Shown piece by piece: positions 48,321 through 60,534 of a stretch of 64,000 bases of DNA. Position 1 is the stretch's first letter. Every line of letters begins with the position of its first letter. The DNA comes from Prostheceraeus crozeri (lineage: Eukaryota > Platyhelminthes > Polycladida > Euryleptidae). Location of the stretch: NCBI GenBank assembly GCA_907163375.1, contig CAJQUW010012888.1:62001-126000 (forward strand), read 5' to 3'. The position numbers and the translations under genes are program-made. The notes beneath the pieces are model-generated. The model saw only the letters and a list, made by a program, of their open reading frames with translations, was not told the origin of the DNA and did no database searches.

Positions 48321-50837
48321 GGTGTACTTTTTAATGTAATTTCTCGGTCGTAGAATTTGGATTTTTTTAATGTATTGATGTCTTCCGAATAATTTCTGTA
48401 ATACTTTAATTCATTTGATCTGTCAGCATGCTGCTATATGCTGCAAATCCCAGGAGAAAAACGATTGACGGTCAACAGGTTTCCAAACTATTCAAAAAGG
48501 ATATCTTTACAACCACTGATTTAGAAATATACCACTACAAAGCATTACTTGGTCATTGATTATTATGTTAGCATGGACTACTATGAAATGAGAGAGTACA
48601 AAGATCACTTTCTTGTAGGAATTTTTTTATAAAACCATGGTTTCAGTTGTGATGATCATGTTATCTGTTTTCTTTTCGGCAAACTCAACCTGATTTAGTT
48701 CAATTGTAATAATGGATGCTCCAGACTGCAGGTCTTATTCGGAGTTTTTCTAAAAAACAGACAACAGATTTAAATACCATTAGACTGACTAATTTTGTGT
48801 GGACTTGTCTAATGCATCTACAGTCTAAAGAAATTTCATGTCTGACATTTTTCACATTACATTCACAATTACAAATTCATTCAGTCATAAAATTTTCAAT
48901 ACATTTTTATTACATCTCTCAAAGCTGTTTTCAAAGTAAATTGTCTCGAACTTGCCTGGAAATTTCTTTGACAAATATGCCATCTCTGTTGCCAAAAAAA
49001 TTCTTGCACTGAAAATTGTTTGTAGACTGAATGGTCAGACAGACGAGGATCAGACAGCTCAATTGTATACAGACACGTAGCTGAATTGCATTCAGACAGA
49101 CATCTGAGATTGTCTCAATTTAGTATTCAATTACTGCCGTTTGAGTACTTAGTGAATTTGGAAACTCAAATATTAACATGGATGTAACTCACCAACAAAG
49201 CAATTACACTTAAATGTCAAACAGTGCGTCATAAAGTCAAAACACTCCTTTGTTTAGTTCCTTTCTTTCAAAAGCTCAAAAAGTTAATTGCTTTTTTTAA
49301 TTTTATCTGTCTGAGAATCGTATTCACAGCCTTAAAATTCGTGGGGAGAATAGAAATAACAGCAGCTCTGTGCGGATATGCAATTGCTTGATGCAATTGA
49401 TATCACAATTAATCTATGTGTCATTCCTCTGAATTTGCTGACTGCACGAGGTGCCTGTTGGCAACGCCGATCGGAAGTTTCTCACCATCTGTCCATCTAT
49501 TCTTGGACAAGAGAAAGTCTGAACATGACCAATGCGAAACGAAAGCAATCACATGTGTTCTTCGAGGGAGTTATATCACATCTTTGATCAGTACGTTAAA
49601 ATAGCAGATCAAATTGGTCTGATAGGCACTATTCATCAGGCAATGATAATCTCTCTTTCGACAAACTTGAAGAATTAATAACAGAATACATCTCAATGCC
49701 ACATGACAATAAAATCAAGAAAGAAAATATGACTCACTCATAAATATATTGCTGTCTTCGGTATTGATCCAAATAATGCTAGTATACATTTCCAAACATG
49801 TATATTCCAGTCACTCTTCAATTACACCAAAAATATAACGATCAAAACTGATGCAGATCCTTGGTCTAGAAAGGAAATTCGACAGTTGACGTCACAATCC
49901 TGATAACTGAATAATTTGCAAAAAGTCAACATGACTTTTCGTGCTGTCAAATTATTAAATTTCTCACTGCCAAGCTTGGTCTTTGTTCAACGGAAACTGC
50001 TATGACCTGACTTTGATCTGACTCTGGTTCCGCCTTTAAAGATCCGGCCGTCAGTCGTATATCCGATTCGTAACTTTACCTGCGAAAATATAAGGAACAT
50101 TTTAAAACCGCTGGATTCGTTAACTGTGCACAACAAATGGCTTAATATATTATTCTTAACTGATGCATCCCACGATATTTAGTAATATTGATAACGTTCT
50201 ACACATGAAATGTGAAGCGGGGAAATGTGCACGTAAGGAAGCCTGTAAGGATATACCTATGGTAAATTGATACATTCCAACTAAGTTGTCGAATTGATAT
50301 TCAAACTGCTATAAACACGTTCTGCATAATGTAATATTGATATTGTTGTGTGATTGCTGCAATATCCTCATCAATGCGTCTACTGCTAAACCAGCTGGAG
50401 TCCAAGCATGTGTACCATGATGTCATAATTAAGGTCAATTAGAGCACACTGGTAACGAATTAAAGCAAGTTATGAAATTTACAGTAGGCAAAGAATATAA
50501 AAATATATGAATAGATCAATAATGATGAATGAAACGAGTCATGAGCCTTGTCTCGAAGCTGATAGGTGGAGGGGGCGATAGTCTGCATACTTTTATTGCA
50601 ACAATCGCTTGACTAGTGACATTGGCTTATGGTGATAAAATCAACTATATTGATCTCATATCTATGTAAGTCGCTAAGAGTTTTCAAGTCAAAGGATATT
50701 CGTCAATTAAATTAGGACGTTGAAAAAGTGATGAGAATGAAAGAGGCTCCCAGTTTCTGATCATTCATTGTCATGTATTTTCAAAAAATTGACAACAATC
50801 GTAGAGGTCTTTCAAATCAATAAATTGGACCAATTAA

Positions 50838-51762
50838 ACCTCACCCCACTGGAGAGAGAGGGTCGTTTATCGCTCCCCTTTCAAATTTTTTGAATATCTT
50901 TTAAAGCAAGCAAGCTGTGGCCACCAGATTTCTAGCAGCTTACTTTCTACGTATTTTGCAACTTTTGACAGAAGAAAAATAATTATATTTGGCATAATGT
51001 TTTTGGCGTGTGATGCTGTATATGATAAATTTGAATGTTTGAAATACTTTGACTGATTTCGGTATATTCACTTCTAATGTATATTGCGGCATTAATTCTT
51101 GATGAGATAAGTTGAGATTACATGAACGCATTCTTCCTATAGGCCCATTCACAAATGCAAAGTTTTTGAATTTCGAATGCATTCAAAAAATTTAAACTCT
51201 TGATAAATTTTAGTAATTTTTATAAAATATAATTATTTATATATTTATAAAATTATTGCATGCATGTTTGAAATATGATTTTTCATTATTGTTGTGTGTG
51301 CTGCATTTAATCAGTAATTATTGAAAACGTTCAGAATCATGTTGCTTTTAGCCTCAGTGAATTATGGGAAAACAATTATGTACATCTGTATGAGACAATT
51401 AAGAGTATTCAGAGGTTGAATTTTGGTGCGATTTGAATTGAACTAAAAGTTTTTGTCATCTATCTTAACCAGATCTTTCGATTACTGTATGGTTTATTAT
51501 TTTTTTGGTGTCATTTTGCATTAGAAATACTGATCTAATGGAAATTCGTTTAAATTGGCGCTTCTTGACCTTTGACCTCCACCTCAGCCTAGAGATGACC
51601 TTAAAAACAAAAATAATGCTGTTTTTCTGAATCCCTTTTCAATGACATTCGATTGATGTGTGGTTTGGCAGAATTGTTGCAATAGTTTGGGAGATCAGCA
51701 GGGGGCGGAACTTGCCCCCTCCAGTGAGGCGCTTTCGGAAAAATATCCCAGTAGAGTGAGGT
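50838..51762. mobile_element. TTAA-flanked element with terminal inverted repeats (piggyBac-like non-autonomous)
   Basis: The left end acctcaccccactgg and the right end cccagtagagtgaggt are inverted repeats with two differences. Both are flanked by TTAA (50834-50837 and 51763-51766), the target site duplicated by piggyBac-type transposases. The element is 925 bp. Its only ORF of note (minus strand, 50940-51182) resembles nothing I know. The right edge contains a second, GC-rich copy-like stretch ccagtgaggc. It ends about 160 bp before the guanylate cyclase exon. Confidence 0.6.
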
Positions 51763-51928
51763 TTAAATTGTAATCTATTCTTTCCAGTTATGTAAGTATT
51801 CATCCAAAGCGATCAACATATTTGTCATTCATGACTGAAACATACAATTTTATCAGATTTCGTTCGATAACACGACAGAATTCTTCTTTTGACTGATTTC
51901 TTACAATTTTCTCTTTTTATGTTTGCAG

Positions 51929-52078
51929 GAGTGGAGATAGCGGAAACATTTTGGACAATTTATTATCCCGCATGGAACAGTATGCGAACAATCTCGAAGG
52001 GCTTGTTGCTCAGCGCACTGAGCAATACTTCGAAGAGAAGAAGAAGGCTGAAGATCTTCTCTACTCCATGCTCCCAAA
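51929..52078 (+). CDS. Receptor guanylate cyclase, dimerisation (signalling-helix) exon
   Basis: The acceptor tttgcag ends at 51928. The first base completes the Arg codon left by the 28904-29237 exon, and the exon ends with two bases (aa) of a codon before the donor gtgagt at 52079. It encodes [20 protein letters not shown], then [20 protein letters not shown] and EDLLYSMLP. This is the coiled-coil linker between the kinase-homology and cyclase domains, one of the most conserved parts of membrane guanylate cyclases. The coiled coil holds two cyclase domains in register so that the active site forms at their interface. The following exon should begin with the start of the catalytic domain; it was not found in the remaining 11.9 kb. 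Confidence 0.95.
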
Positions 52079-52763
52079 GTGAGTAAACACAAGTCCAAGA
52101 GACGAGATATTCTTGATTGACAGATTGCTGAGTAGATGATAACGCCGTCTGAAAGCATGGAATGAAACATTCTCAGCAAAACGCTTTGAGGGCATTCCAA
52201 GAAATCTGCGTTTGCATTTTTATCCTCTTTATTAACGTTTCATTGAAGGCAGATAGCAAGTGCTGCGTGAAATCCAGCAGTGTACAATCGGGATGCTTAT
52301 TATGTAATCTTTACTCAAGGATGTTTTCAACTGGAATATCTTTCAGATGTGCACCCGTACAATCATGCTTACGCACGCATTGCTCGAACAGCAGAAGCAG
52401 GTGTTGCTTAAAGGCGAGATGCTGTATCGTGCGCTGGCCTACGTCTTTCACAAACTGCTCTCACCATTTGGATTCAAGGATCGAATTATGATTGTCATCA
52501 AAAAAAAATTCATTCGATTGAACATATCTAATTCACAAACTGATAACTGTCAGGATTACTGGGCACTGCTATTTGATGCACAACATATTTAGTATCTCAG
52601 ACACAAATCTTTAATGTTAACTTTTAGAGTTGTAAGAGTTTACTTCATGTTCTGTTTTTTCATTCATCTGTTTCAATAATCAATTTTGCCATAATTATGA
52701 TGGATGAACTTAAGGCTGGAACTGCATTCTTCAACTGCTTTCAAATTTTCCATGTTCACGATG

Positions 52764-52953
52764 GTCTCCGTGACACAGTGGTTAAGTACTTGGCCCGGTG
52801 ATCTTCTGGTCCAGAGGTCGAGCCTTGAAAGTGTCATTTGAAGTCGTCAGGAAGGACACAACGCTCCTGATTAAAGCCTGACTGCACGCATGTCGGCACC
52901 GTCCAAGCCCCCAGTATGGGGAGTAGTTACGCTAAACCACTCATCATCATTCT
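52764..52953 (+). mobile_element. tRNA-derived SINE, copy 1
   Basis: It starts tctccgtgacacagtggtta, where tgacacagtgg is a pol III A-box. A B-box-like gaggtcgagcc follows about 35 bases later, as in a tRNA gene. The body aligns with 60880-61082 over its whole length: ttgaaagtgtcat, gtcaggaagg, gactgca, caccgtccaagc, gctaaacca. It ends in a catcatcattctt tail. Transcription from the internal promoter would be on the + strand. No clear target duplication was seen. Confidence 0.8.
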
Positions 52954-53098
52954 TCATATTCACATCCAACTAATATATCAATATCTTTTCCATGTGAAGT
53001 CTGTAGCCGAAGTCGTTGGTGTGAAATTTCGAAGTTGAAAATCCTTAATTTCGACAGAAGGTTCAGCAGTGAATTGAATAACTTCCACATTGCAAATC

Positions 53099-53126
53099 AG
53101 TCAATCAATCAATCAATTAATCAATT
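53099..53126. repeat. (TCAA)n short tandem repeat
   Basis: Six to seven units of tcaa, with one unit changed to ttaa, form a 28-base microsatellite. Confidence 0.85.
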
Positions 53127-53384
53127 AAAAATATTCGATGGAAGCAATCAATTAGCTGCAATTTTTTAATAGCAATCCTAATTCGATCCTTAAAACCAAA
53201 TGATGAGAACAGTTTGTGAAAGACATGGGCAAAGCTTACAAGCGAGAGTGTTCAAAGAGTACTAGCTCACGATTACCGAACTGTAAAATGAAAATAAATT
53301 GATTGTTGCACAGATAAATTGCATTTAAATTTTGATAACCGCTGATTGATTTGATGTCATTCTATATCCATAGTCAAGATTCGT

Positions 53385-54060
53385 AATTAGCAAGTTAGTG
53401 AAATTTCGACGGGCATTCATTAGATATCACTTCAAACACACTACTCGCAAATAGCCTCAGTTAGTACGCCTGCAATAAAATGCTGCTTTTTGTAAACACA
53501 ATGTTAATTGTTCCTTTTTGTATGCGATACTAGAATAAGACACTGAAAAGGAGGAAGTCTATCATAGCAAAGCTTGTCAAGAGATCAGTTTCGAGAGGCA
53601 GCAACAAGCTTTGATGACAATGTATCTATGACAGACTTCCGTCTTTTCAGTGTGTTAACAGAATAGTTCAATTTTGAGTTACATTCTCAGTTGCCTGCTG
53701 ATGACTCCTGATATTGGATGAAATGGCAGCTATTCAAGTCTGCTTTCATTTTTCAACTGAGAATGCAACTCAATATTGAATTATTACATTTACAATGTTT
53801 GCAAAAGAGCAGCATTTATAAATTATTGCACGAGCACTAACTTTGGCGACTTGTCAGTATTGCTCTAAATTGATTTTTAATGAATGTCCGTCGAAATTTC
53901 ACGAACTTGCTAATCGCATATCTAAAATTTACCCGGGAATGGCTGCGACTTTAAATAGGGAGTTGTGTCGATTCTGAGAAATGTGAACTACGCCTGCTGA
54001 TAAAATGGCAGCTATTCATGTCTGTTCTCATTTATCAACTGAGGATGCAACTCAATGTGT
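53385..54060. repeat. Dispersed foldback-type repeat, family D copy 2 with an inner hairpin
   Basis: gcaagttagtgaaatttcga (53391) is inverted at 53891-53912 (tcgaaatttcacgaacttgc), as in the copy at 19345-19915. tgatattggatgaaat, tcaactgaggatgcaactca and tttaaatagggag are shared with that copy. Inside lies a further inverted repeat, 53537-53655, with arms of about 30 bases around gacactgaaaag and cttttcagtgtg and an inner caaagcttgt/acaagctttg pair. This inner part is absent from the first copy, so it may be a nested small element. Confidence 0.6.
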
Positions 54061-54067
54061 AATTATA

Positions 54068-55230
54068 CTACAGAGTTGATCATAAAAAACGGACCACCTA
54101 AATTTCGCTGAAGTTCAATCGATTCTCATGTCTTCCAATCGTATCACACAACAACATGCCATACATCATTCAAGAGCTTGCAGTCTCAGCTTTAAAATGA
54201 GCTATGATAGATTTGCATCCTTAATTGTATCTGCTGAGCAGTGCTCAAAATATGAAAATTACTCAATTTACAAATCGCCATTTTTTAAAATGAAAGCATG
54301 TGAGTATGAGAATGAATCAGACACGGAGAGAAAGAGCATTTTCTGAGCTCTCATTTGACATGCTAGTCATTAAAATCGGTGAACTAATGAAAAATGAGTG
54401 ATATCGTGAAGTTATCATAAAATCATGACCTTTTTGGTTAAAAATGTTATATTCTCACTTTTCATCAAAAGTGTTGGTGATTGGTATCTTCAGAATCCTT
54501 GCGATTTGAGGAGTGCGAATATGTAAGTTATATTCATGTAAGTTCAATAGCTCTTTTTCAAACTTCTTCAATATTTGTTTTCATTTCCGCAAAAGTACAC
54601 AAACATTTTGTAAGGTGAACGAAGGATCAAAACAGGACAATTAGCGAAGGCATGTCTTTGTTCTTTGATCGCGACAGCCGATTGTTTACCTTCATTGTTC
54701 GTGTACTTTTGCGGAAATGAAAACAAATATTGAAGAAGTTTGAAAAAGAACTATTGAACTTATATGAATATAACTTATTCGCACTCCTCAAATCGCAAGG
54801 ATTCTGAAGATACCAATCACCAACACTTTTGATGAAAAAGTGAGAATATAACATTTTTAATCAAAAAGGTCATGATTTTATGATAACTTCACGATATCAC
54901 TCATATTTCATTAGTTCACCGATTTTAATGACTAGCATGTCAAATGAGAGCTTAGAAAATGCTCTTTCTCTCCGTGTCTGATTCATTCTCACACTCACAT
55001 GCTTTTATTTTAAAAAATGGCGATTTGTAAATTGAGTAATTTTCATATTTTGAGCACTGCTCAGCAGATACAATTAAGGATGCAAATCTATGATAGCTCA
55101 TTGTAAAACTGAAACTGCAAGCTCTCGAATGATGCATGGCACGTTGTTGTGCGACACGATTGGAAGACATGAGAATCGATTGAACTTCAGCGAAATTTAG
55201 GTGGTCCGTTTTTTATGATCAACTCTGTAG
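54068..55230. mobile_element. 1163-bp near-perfect palindrome with TA flanks (foldback element)
   Basis: The left end ctacagagttgatcataaaa is exactly inverted at the right end (ttttatgatcaactctgtag), with TA outside both (54066-54067 and 55231-55232). The two arms of about 535 bases are inverted copies that differ at only a small fraction of positions, joined by a centre of about 80 bases near 54650. Each arm carries the same 72-codon open frame reading inward (54128-54346 + and 54952-55170 -), about 90% identical as protein. The frame matches no family I know and probably reflects low divergence, not selection. TA flanks and the ends suggest a Tc1/mariner-type non-autonomous element. Confidence 0.85.
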
Positions 55231-57798
55231 TATTTACATACTATTAGTTGCACGTAATTATGATAAATAAATATTCAACATACAGTGTCGTCACCTGCGT
55301 TCCCTACCTCAGTTGGATGGGTTGCGGTCTCAAGACCCCATAATCATTGACTATCAAAGGGATAAAAGCAGAATGTGCGATATTATGCATGAATTTTGGT
55401 CGCTTTTAATGGCATATGCACTATGCAGTGTTTAGCGGACGCATTTCATCACGTTTTCGCTTATCTTGTTTTATAGATATGCATTAGTATTATTGCATTT
55501 CACTGCGCAATTACGTGCATCATTCCGTTTGAAATGTGTTTACCGAATGCATGCCATCCTTGTGAAGCAGAAAATATGTTATTATGACATTGTAATGAAA
55601 TCAAATTATTGGAATGGCAATCATCTTACTGTTTTATTGGTTAAGTCGAAATACATACATGTACACCCTATAGATTTTCATCTTTATAATGAAAAATATG
55701 CTGTTGGTTGAAAATAATTACGAATAATGAAAGAAGCGTGATAAAAGGCGCATATAATGCGTTTTACTTCCCTATAATTTCAAATAGGTTTGCATATTCT
55801 GCTGGAGAAAGGTGTTGGATCACAAAACTTACACAGTTGTCTATCAAGATAATGAGATTAGCAGCTGGCTGCTGAAATAAAATCGTATTTTAGTGTTGAA
55901 AAATTCAGGCAAAGTTATTTTTTGAGAAAATGGACAGCAACATTGAAAGATAGTCATTCTGGCTTCGGTCATTTGGAATTGTGCTGATTTGAGAACGACA
56001 TAAAGACATATTTAAATTTTCTGATCAAATTTGGCGATATCAATATTATGACTGAATCTAGGACGAAATCAGAAATCACATTTTGCAAAAAGAATCAATT
56101 ATGAAATGACGAACGTCTCTGTGAACTATGTAATGATTCACAAGAGGATTTACTTCATGATAGTGCTCCGCGTATCAAGAAATTCCTACAAGAAATAGCA
56201 CTAGTGTTTGCTAGTCGACAGTATAAATCATCACCACAATTTGATGAACAAACTGAATAAGTGTGAATAATTTCAAAAGAAAATAGTTAACAAGCATCCA
56301 GAAGCAAGACTTAAATCAATGAATCATTCTTCTCTCCTTGCTTATTGGAATTGTTATTTCGATTGACCGCACGCCGTCTTTTTCATGTATGTGCTCGTGT
56401 TACAAATACATGTCATTCATTTTGGAAGTGCGCAAAAACAAAAATGAAAATATATACTAATTTCTCACATCTGATGTGAAAAAATCCATATAAAGACTGA
56501 AGATGATGTGCACTTATATCTATAACTGTTTCTAATTTAAATAAATAGCTAAAGGTACAATTTCCTGCCTTGGTTTGAAATTAGGAATGTCGCATCAAAA
56601 GATTCACAGATTGGTTTGGCCGAACATTAATATAACTGTCACAGGGATCACTCGTCGTGTTTCCTTCATTACTTTAGTCATCCTCACATCTCTTCATTTT
56701 GACACGAAAATGTTGATAAAAAATGTTGGCCAGCATCGCAGAAGTAAGCCTGCAAGTTACACAGTTTGATTCCTTTAATCCTTCAATTATTGAGAAGGGA
56801 GGAATCCCATCCATACCAGTCAAACATCAAAATTCCACTTTCAAAATCTTAAGACATTCATCTTCGACATTTTTCATCTCGTTGTAGCCTAATTTCCTAA
56901 TCGAAAGTCAACCAATGGTCATGTGAATGATATATGAATGTACAGTTGGACATGCAATACATTAACCCAGTCTCTTTGATCCTTTTCCTTTGATGTGTAG
57001 TAATGTGAGCAGCAAATTCAGACTACAGACATAAGAATGCAATTTAATGTTCGCGTTCCTGATAGATGTTTGACATTCCTTTCATAGTTTATGTACATTA
57101 AATCAGAAGTAAAGTTCGTGGAAGGTAAATCATTTGATCAATTCCTGCCGAATTTTACTGGGTTTATAGATTTGTGTAAATTATTGACTAAGTGAGACAA
57201 ATAAGCTCTAAAAGCAGAAAAAATATAGAAAAAAAGGACAATAATGATTATTTTATTAATTCAGACAGAAAATTAGTATTTCAGTATGAGACCTACAAAA
57301 ATCAGAGATACAGAAAACCGCTAGCAGAAGCTGTAAATGTAGCTGCAAACGACCAGTGAATAATGCAGGACGTGATGTAGGACTCTTTCCGGCGAAGCAT
57401 TCATGAATGGGATGAAGGTCAAAGCGATCAAAGACCTGGAAGATCTCTCAAGAACAGAAGCAGTTTTCGATCTCAATCATATTAGCAATTCACATCTCAA
57501 ATAGCGCAGTTTTGCCGACAAGATAGTTGGAAATATCTACAAAAACGGGACTACAGTTTTCCTTTATACGCATGAATGGGCTATGTGACGTCTAGTCTAC
57601 GATTTTGCTAAAAGAGATCCTATTTGAGACCGTTGGAATGATGAACTCCCAGCATCTTTTGAGTAATCATAATCTGAAATTAAGCGCAATTGAGAAATTG
57701 CTTTATGACAACACATACATCGCCGTGCACAAGATGATCAGTGGTAAATGAACATGTAACAGCCTAGTATTCATGCTTGAGATGATCTGCTGGACGTC

Positions 57799-58020
57799 TC
57801 AAAAAGAGTGTGATTTTGTGAGGTCATCGGCGTGCATTATGATAGCAAAGGAGTTGCTCTGGAGGACGGAGAAGCAGTTTATCGCAATGTAGAAAATCAA
57901 CTGTCCGAAGATGCTTCCTTGTGGAACGCCGGGTAGCACAAGGTTAGGTGGTGGGAAGACTAGCGGTAACATGGAGGAATCGTTTCCTACTGCATAGAAA
58001 AATCCATGCCATCAATGGGC
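57799..58020 (-). pseudogene. LINE reverse-transcriptase core fragment
   Basis: Read on the minus strand, the frame gives AVGNDSSMLPLVF, then NLVLPGVPQGSIFGQLIFYI and FAIIMHADDLTKSH before a stop. GVPQGSxxGxLxF and xADDL are the two central motifs of LINE reverse transcriptases, with Ala-Asp-Asp keeping both catalytic aspartates. Upstream (58000-58020) the frame shifts. Only this core survives; the flanking RT motifs are absent. It is opposite in orientation to the other LINE remnants in the window. Confidence 0.75.
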
Positions 58021-58964
58021 CAGAAGCATATTGCTCCTGTAGCTCTGGATATAGTTTATCATCGACACTCTGTTGGTAGAGGATCAGTTTCAATCTTCTT
58101 TAGATTTTAAAATGTAGAAAATCATTTTACGTATTGACGCATGTTGAAAATGTACTTTACACATTTTCTGCAAATGCCTTCAATCAAGCGCCTACGATAA
58201 AATTTTCTGTAAGCCTGCAATGTATATAATTTTTCAAATGTTTCAATTGTACAATGAAATTTCTATAGAATTCAGCGATACTCAGTTTGACTTTCACATC
58301 TAACTCCGGACATTGAAAGCGTTGTCAGTTTTCGTCCATGCCGAGGCTAATGATCTCATAGCTTTTTATCGCAGATTTCAATCTGCATATTTCCAATATT
58401 GTTAATGGAGAGTCACGTACCTTGACCCTTTGATCACGATTGCAGCTCTTTGTGAGGTCTATGTAAGGTTGCCCTTGTTTGTTTTTCATTTCTCCACTTT
58501 CTTCTTGTATTTAAATTTCCGGACTTCGATTGTGAATTCTCGACTGAGTGCATTTAATTTTGAATGGCTTTGTGGTTGCCTACTGACCGTTACGATATTG
58601 AAATCAGATCGGTTTTGTTTTTATTGAAAGAAATTAATGGAACTCATAAATCCCTGTAGAATCGAGCTGGGAATTAATTGGCTGTCAGCAATGGAGAGTT
58701 CTCAACAAAATAACGCTCCTTAGAATTAGACTGTCTAGAGTAATGAAGTTTTCGTCATTTTCAGCCAGTCTTTATAATTGGAGTGGAACGAAAAATAATA
58801 GTTGTGCGTGGAATGAATTGTTTCTGTCTGAGATAATTTCCACTAAATCGGTAACCTGACACTGAATACAACTAGACCGTTTCTATCTGCTGCTGATGAT
58901 ATCACAAATATTGATCTATTGTTTAAATAAGAGGCAATTCTAAATTCCATTTCTCACTCGATGC

Positions 58965-59525
58965 CACAGAATTAAATATCTTGTTTATCTACTTCAGTTT
59001 GCTAGAAGTGTAATTTATTCGAAATCGACGGCACATCTAGGAACCCAGTAAGTGGGCAAAAAGGAATTCCTAATACCTTACAGAGATAGGGAAAAAAGTC
59101 GTGCGTCGCTTGCGAATTAATGTGAGTTCCAGCAAAGTGCTTCGATTGCCAAACTTCCTTCAGATTCGAAGAATTCAGATCATTGCGCACAAGTTTTCTC
59201 CATAATGTTGGCCCATTCGATCATTATTAAAAAAAGGAGCAAGCGTACGAAAATTAGTTCACTTGATGTTTTCGCATCCTCTCCTCGGCATTTCTCATTG
59301 TATAGTGTATACACTGAATCGAATGTTAGCTAGGCGATTTGTGTTTTGGTGTGTGCGAAGTGATATAACAGCACGTACGCATCTCTCACTGGCTCTGGTG
59401 TCCTCTGTTGACATCTTATTGTTTGCCATTTCCAATAGCAAGCAATACACGAATTAAGGTTACATACAATTCTTCCTTTCTAGGAAACCGAAGCGCGCGC
59501 ACGTGAATCTACATGTAATTCTGTG
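58965..59525. mobile_element. hAT-type MITE, full-length copy
   Basis: The ends cacagaatta and taattctgtg are perfect 10-bp inverted repeats. The flanks ctcgatgc (58957-58964) and ctcgatac (59526-59533) are an 8-bp target duplication with one change. The body aligns with 47532-48049. It is 561 bp with no transposase frame. It would need a hAT transposase from elsewhere; the remnant at 5728-6421 belongs to that superfamily, but no link between them is shown. Confidence 0.88.
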
Positions 59526-60534
59526 CTCGATACAAGATCATCTCGACATTGTAGAAGTGAAGCATGTTTTGTGCAGGGTTGGGCATGCACTTGCAGGTTC
59601 TTACTCAGATAATTGCAAAAATTAAGTAAATCTTGTATTTCTTTAATAGATTTCATCCCTATTACAACGAGCATTCTACCAAAAATCTTATTCCTAATAA
59701 ACATTGTAAACTACCAGCTATTTGTATAGGCCTCACTTACAATTACATTACATGTAAATGATAAAAATAACATTAGCCTCCTCAAACATCAAAAATTTAT
59801 ATAAACATCAATCGTTCCATTCCTAATGGCATTCGCAAATTCCATCCAGCAGTAATTTCACGAAACCTCAAGCAGGCAATGAGAAACGAAGAATGCGCAT
59901 CGAGAAGTGACCATGAAGCAGTTAGCTATCGCACGGAAGTTTTAAACTTAGAAGCGTATAACTTACTCATTCGCTCATGAAGAAGTAATTTGGCGTTGCT
60001 TACTATGCCTAGTGTAGTTCTACAGCTTGTGCATGCCATGTTATTCTTTCTAGAAAGAGTACTTACGAAATTATCTGTACGTCACGTATGCTGCAATTCG
60101 TGTCTATACTGCAATTCAATGCAAAAATTCAACATCCTGCAGAAGACAGACGTCTGATGTCGACAAAACGACAACAATCCTTGTCATGAAAATAGTTCAT
60201 CTTACATTACGTCACCTGCGAAATGTAATTGGTGTAATTGACTTTTTTTATTCAGTTATTTCATTCACAGGAAAATCAAGAAAGATCACTCCTGAAGAAA
60301 ATTTGACATTTTTCGTGGTTCGATCGAATAAGTTTTAATGAACATCATTTCACCAACTTTACTCTTCTCAACCAATTACTTGACAAATATATAGCCAAGA
60401 CATTCGTGAAGTAAATATATGAACAGGACTCAGGTCCTTTCGAGTACAGCAGTTTCTGTTTCACATTTAGTTTTTGTTCAGTTTAAATACTCGTATCTAT
60501 AAATCCATGAAATGCACCTCGGCTAAAATGCATT

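Larger units (their letters stand above)
47225..48339 (+). pseudogene. Penelope-like retroelement fragment (linker and GIY-YIG endonuclease region), interrupted
   Basis: The 47279-47540 frame gives FIYFTLPYTNEKDMREIQRA, SMVSWLKSKPSNNCL and a Cys-rich NCSFCSA, then FVKNVVY. This is the linker that precedes the GIY-YIG domain in Penelope-like elements. The domain continues at 48058 with LIRCRECSSFFGESKRTMRS and RLNEHIIG, where GIY/YVGE-type residues are altered. LNELHRYPCPSLNSLQW and LTNTQLRRRIELYEI follow in another frame. Between NVVY and LIRC sits a 518-bp hAT-type MITE; leaving it and one target copy out, the frame continues without a break. In the family this enzyme nicks DNA for integration. 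A frameshift near 48160 and degenerate motifs show a dead copy. The reverse-transcriptase core upstream was not recognised. Confidence 0.75.
29238..51928 (+). other. Intron of receptor guanylate cyclase gene (about 22.7 kb)
   Basis: The intron runs from the donor gtactt at 29238 to the acceptor tgcag ending at 51928, joining exons in phase 2. It contains LINE, Penelope-like, hAT-type and TTAA-flanked elements listed separately. In 29680-30365, 34155-38660, 38730-39635, 39715-40550, 41120-41395, 41890-45660, 45715-47220, 48345-50830 and 51767-51925 I recognise no gene. Degraded LINE-like reading (DADPWSRKEIRQLTSQS near 49850) suggests more old insertions, but not securely. Confidence 0.85.

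Noticed and set aside
49700..50150. LINE-like reading (DADPWSRKEIRQ) suggesting another endonuclease-RT linker
   Set aside because: Only one short phrase fits and no catalytic motif follows; left as a possibility in the intron note.
54128..54346. 72-codon ORF as a gene
   Set aside because: Its mirror copy lies in the other arm of the same palindrome and no family matches; likely a by-product of arm similarity.
55290..55350. tRNA-like string (ctcagttgg ... ggtctcaagacc)
   Set aside because: B-box does not fit and no cloverleaf arms could be found.
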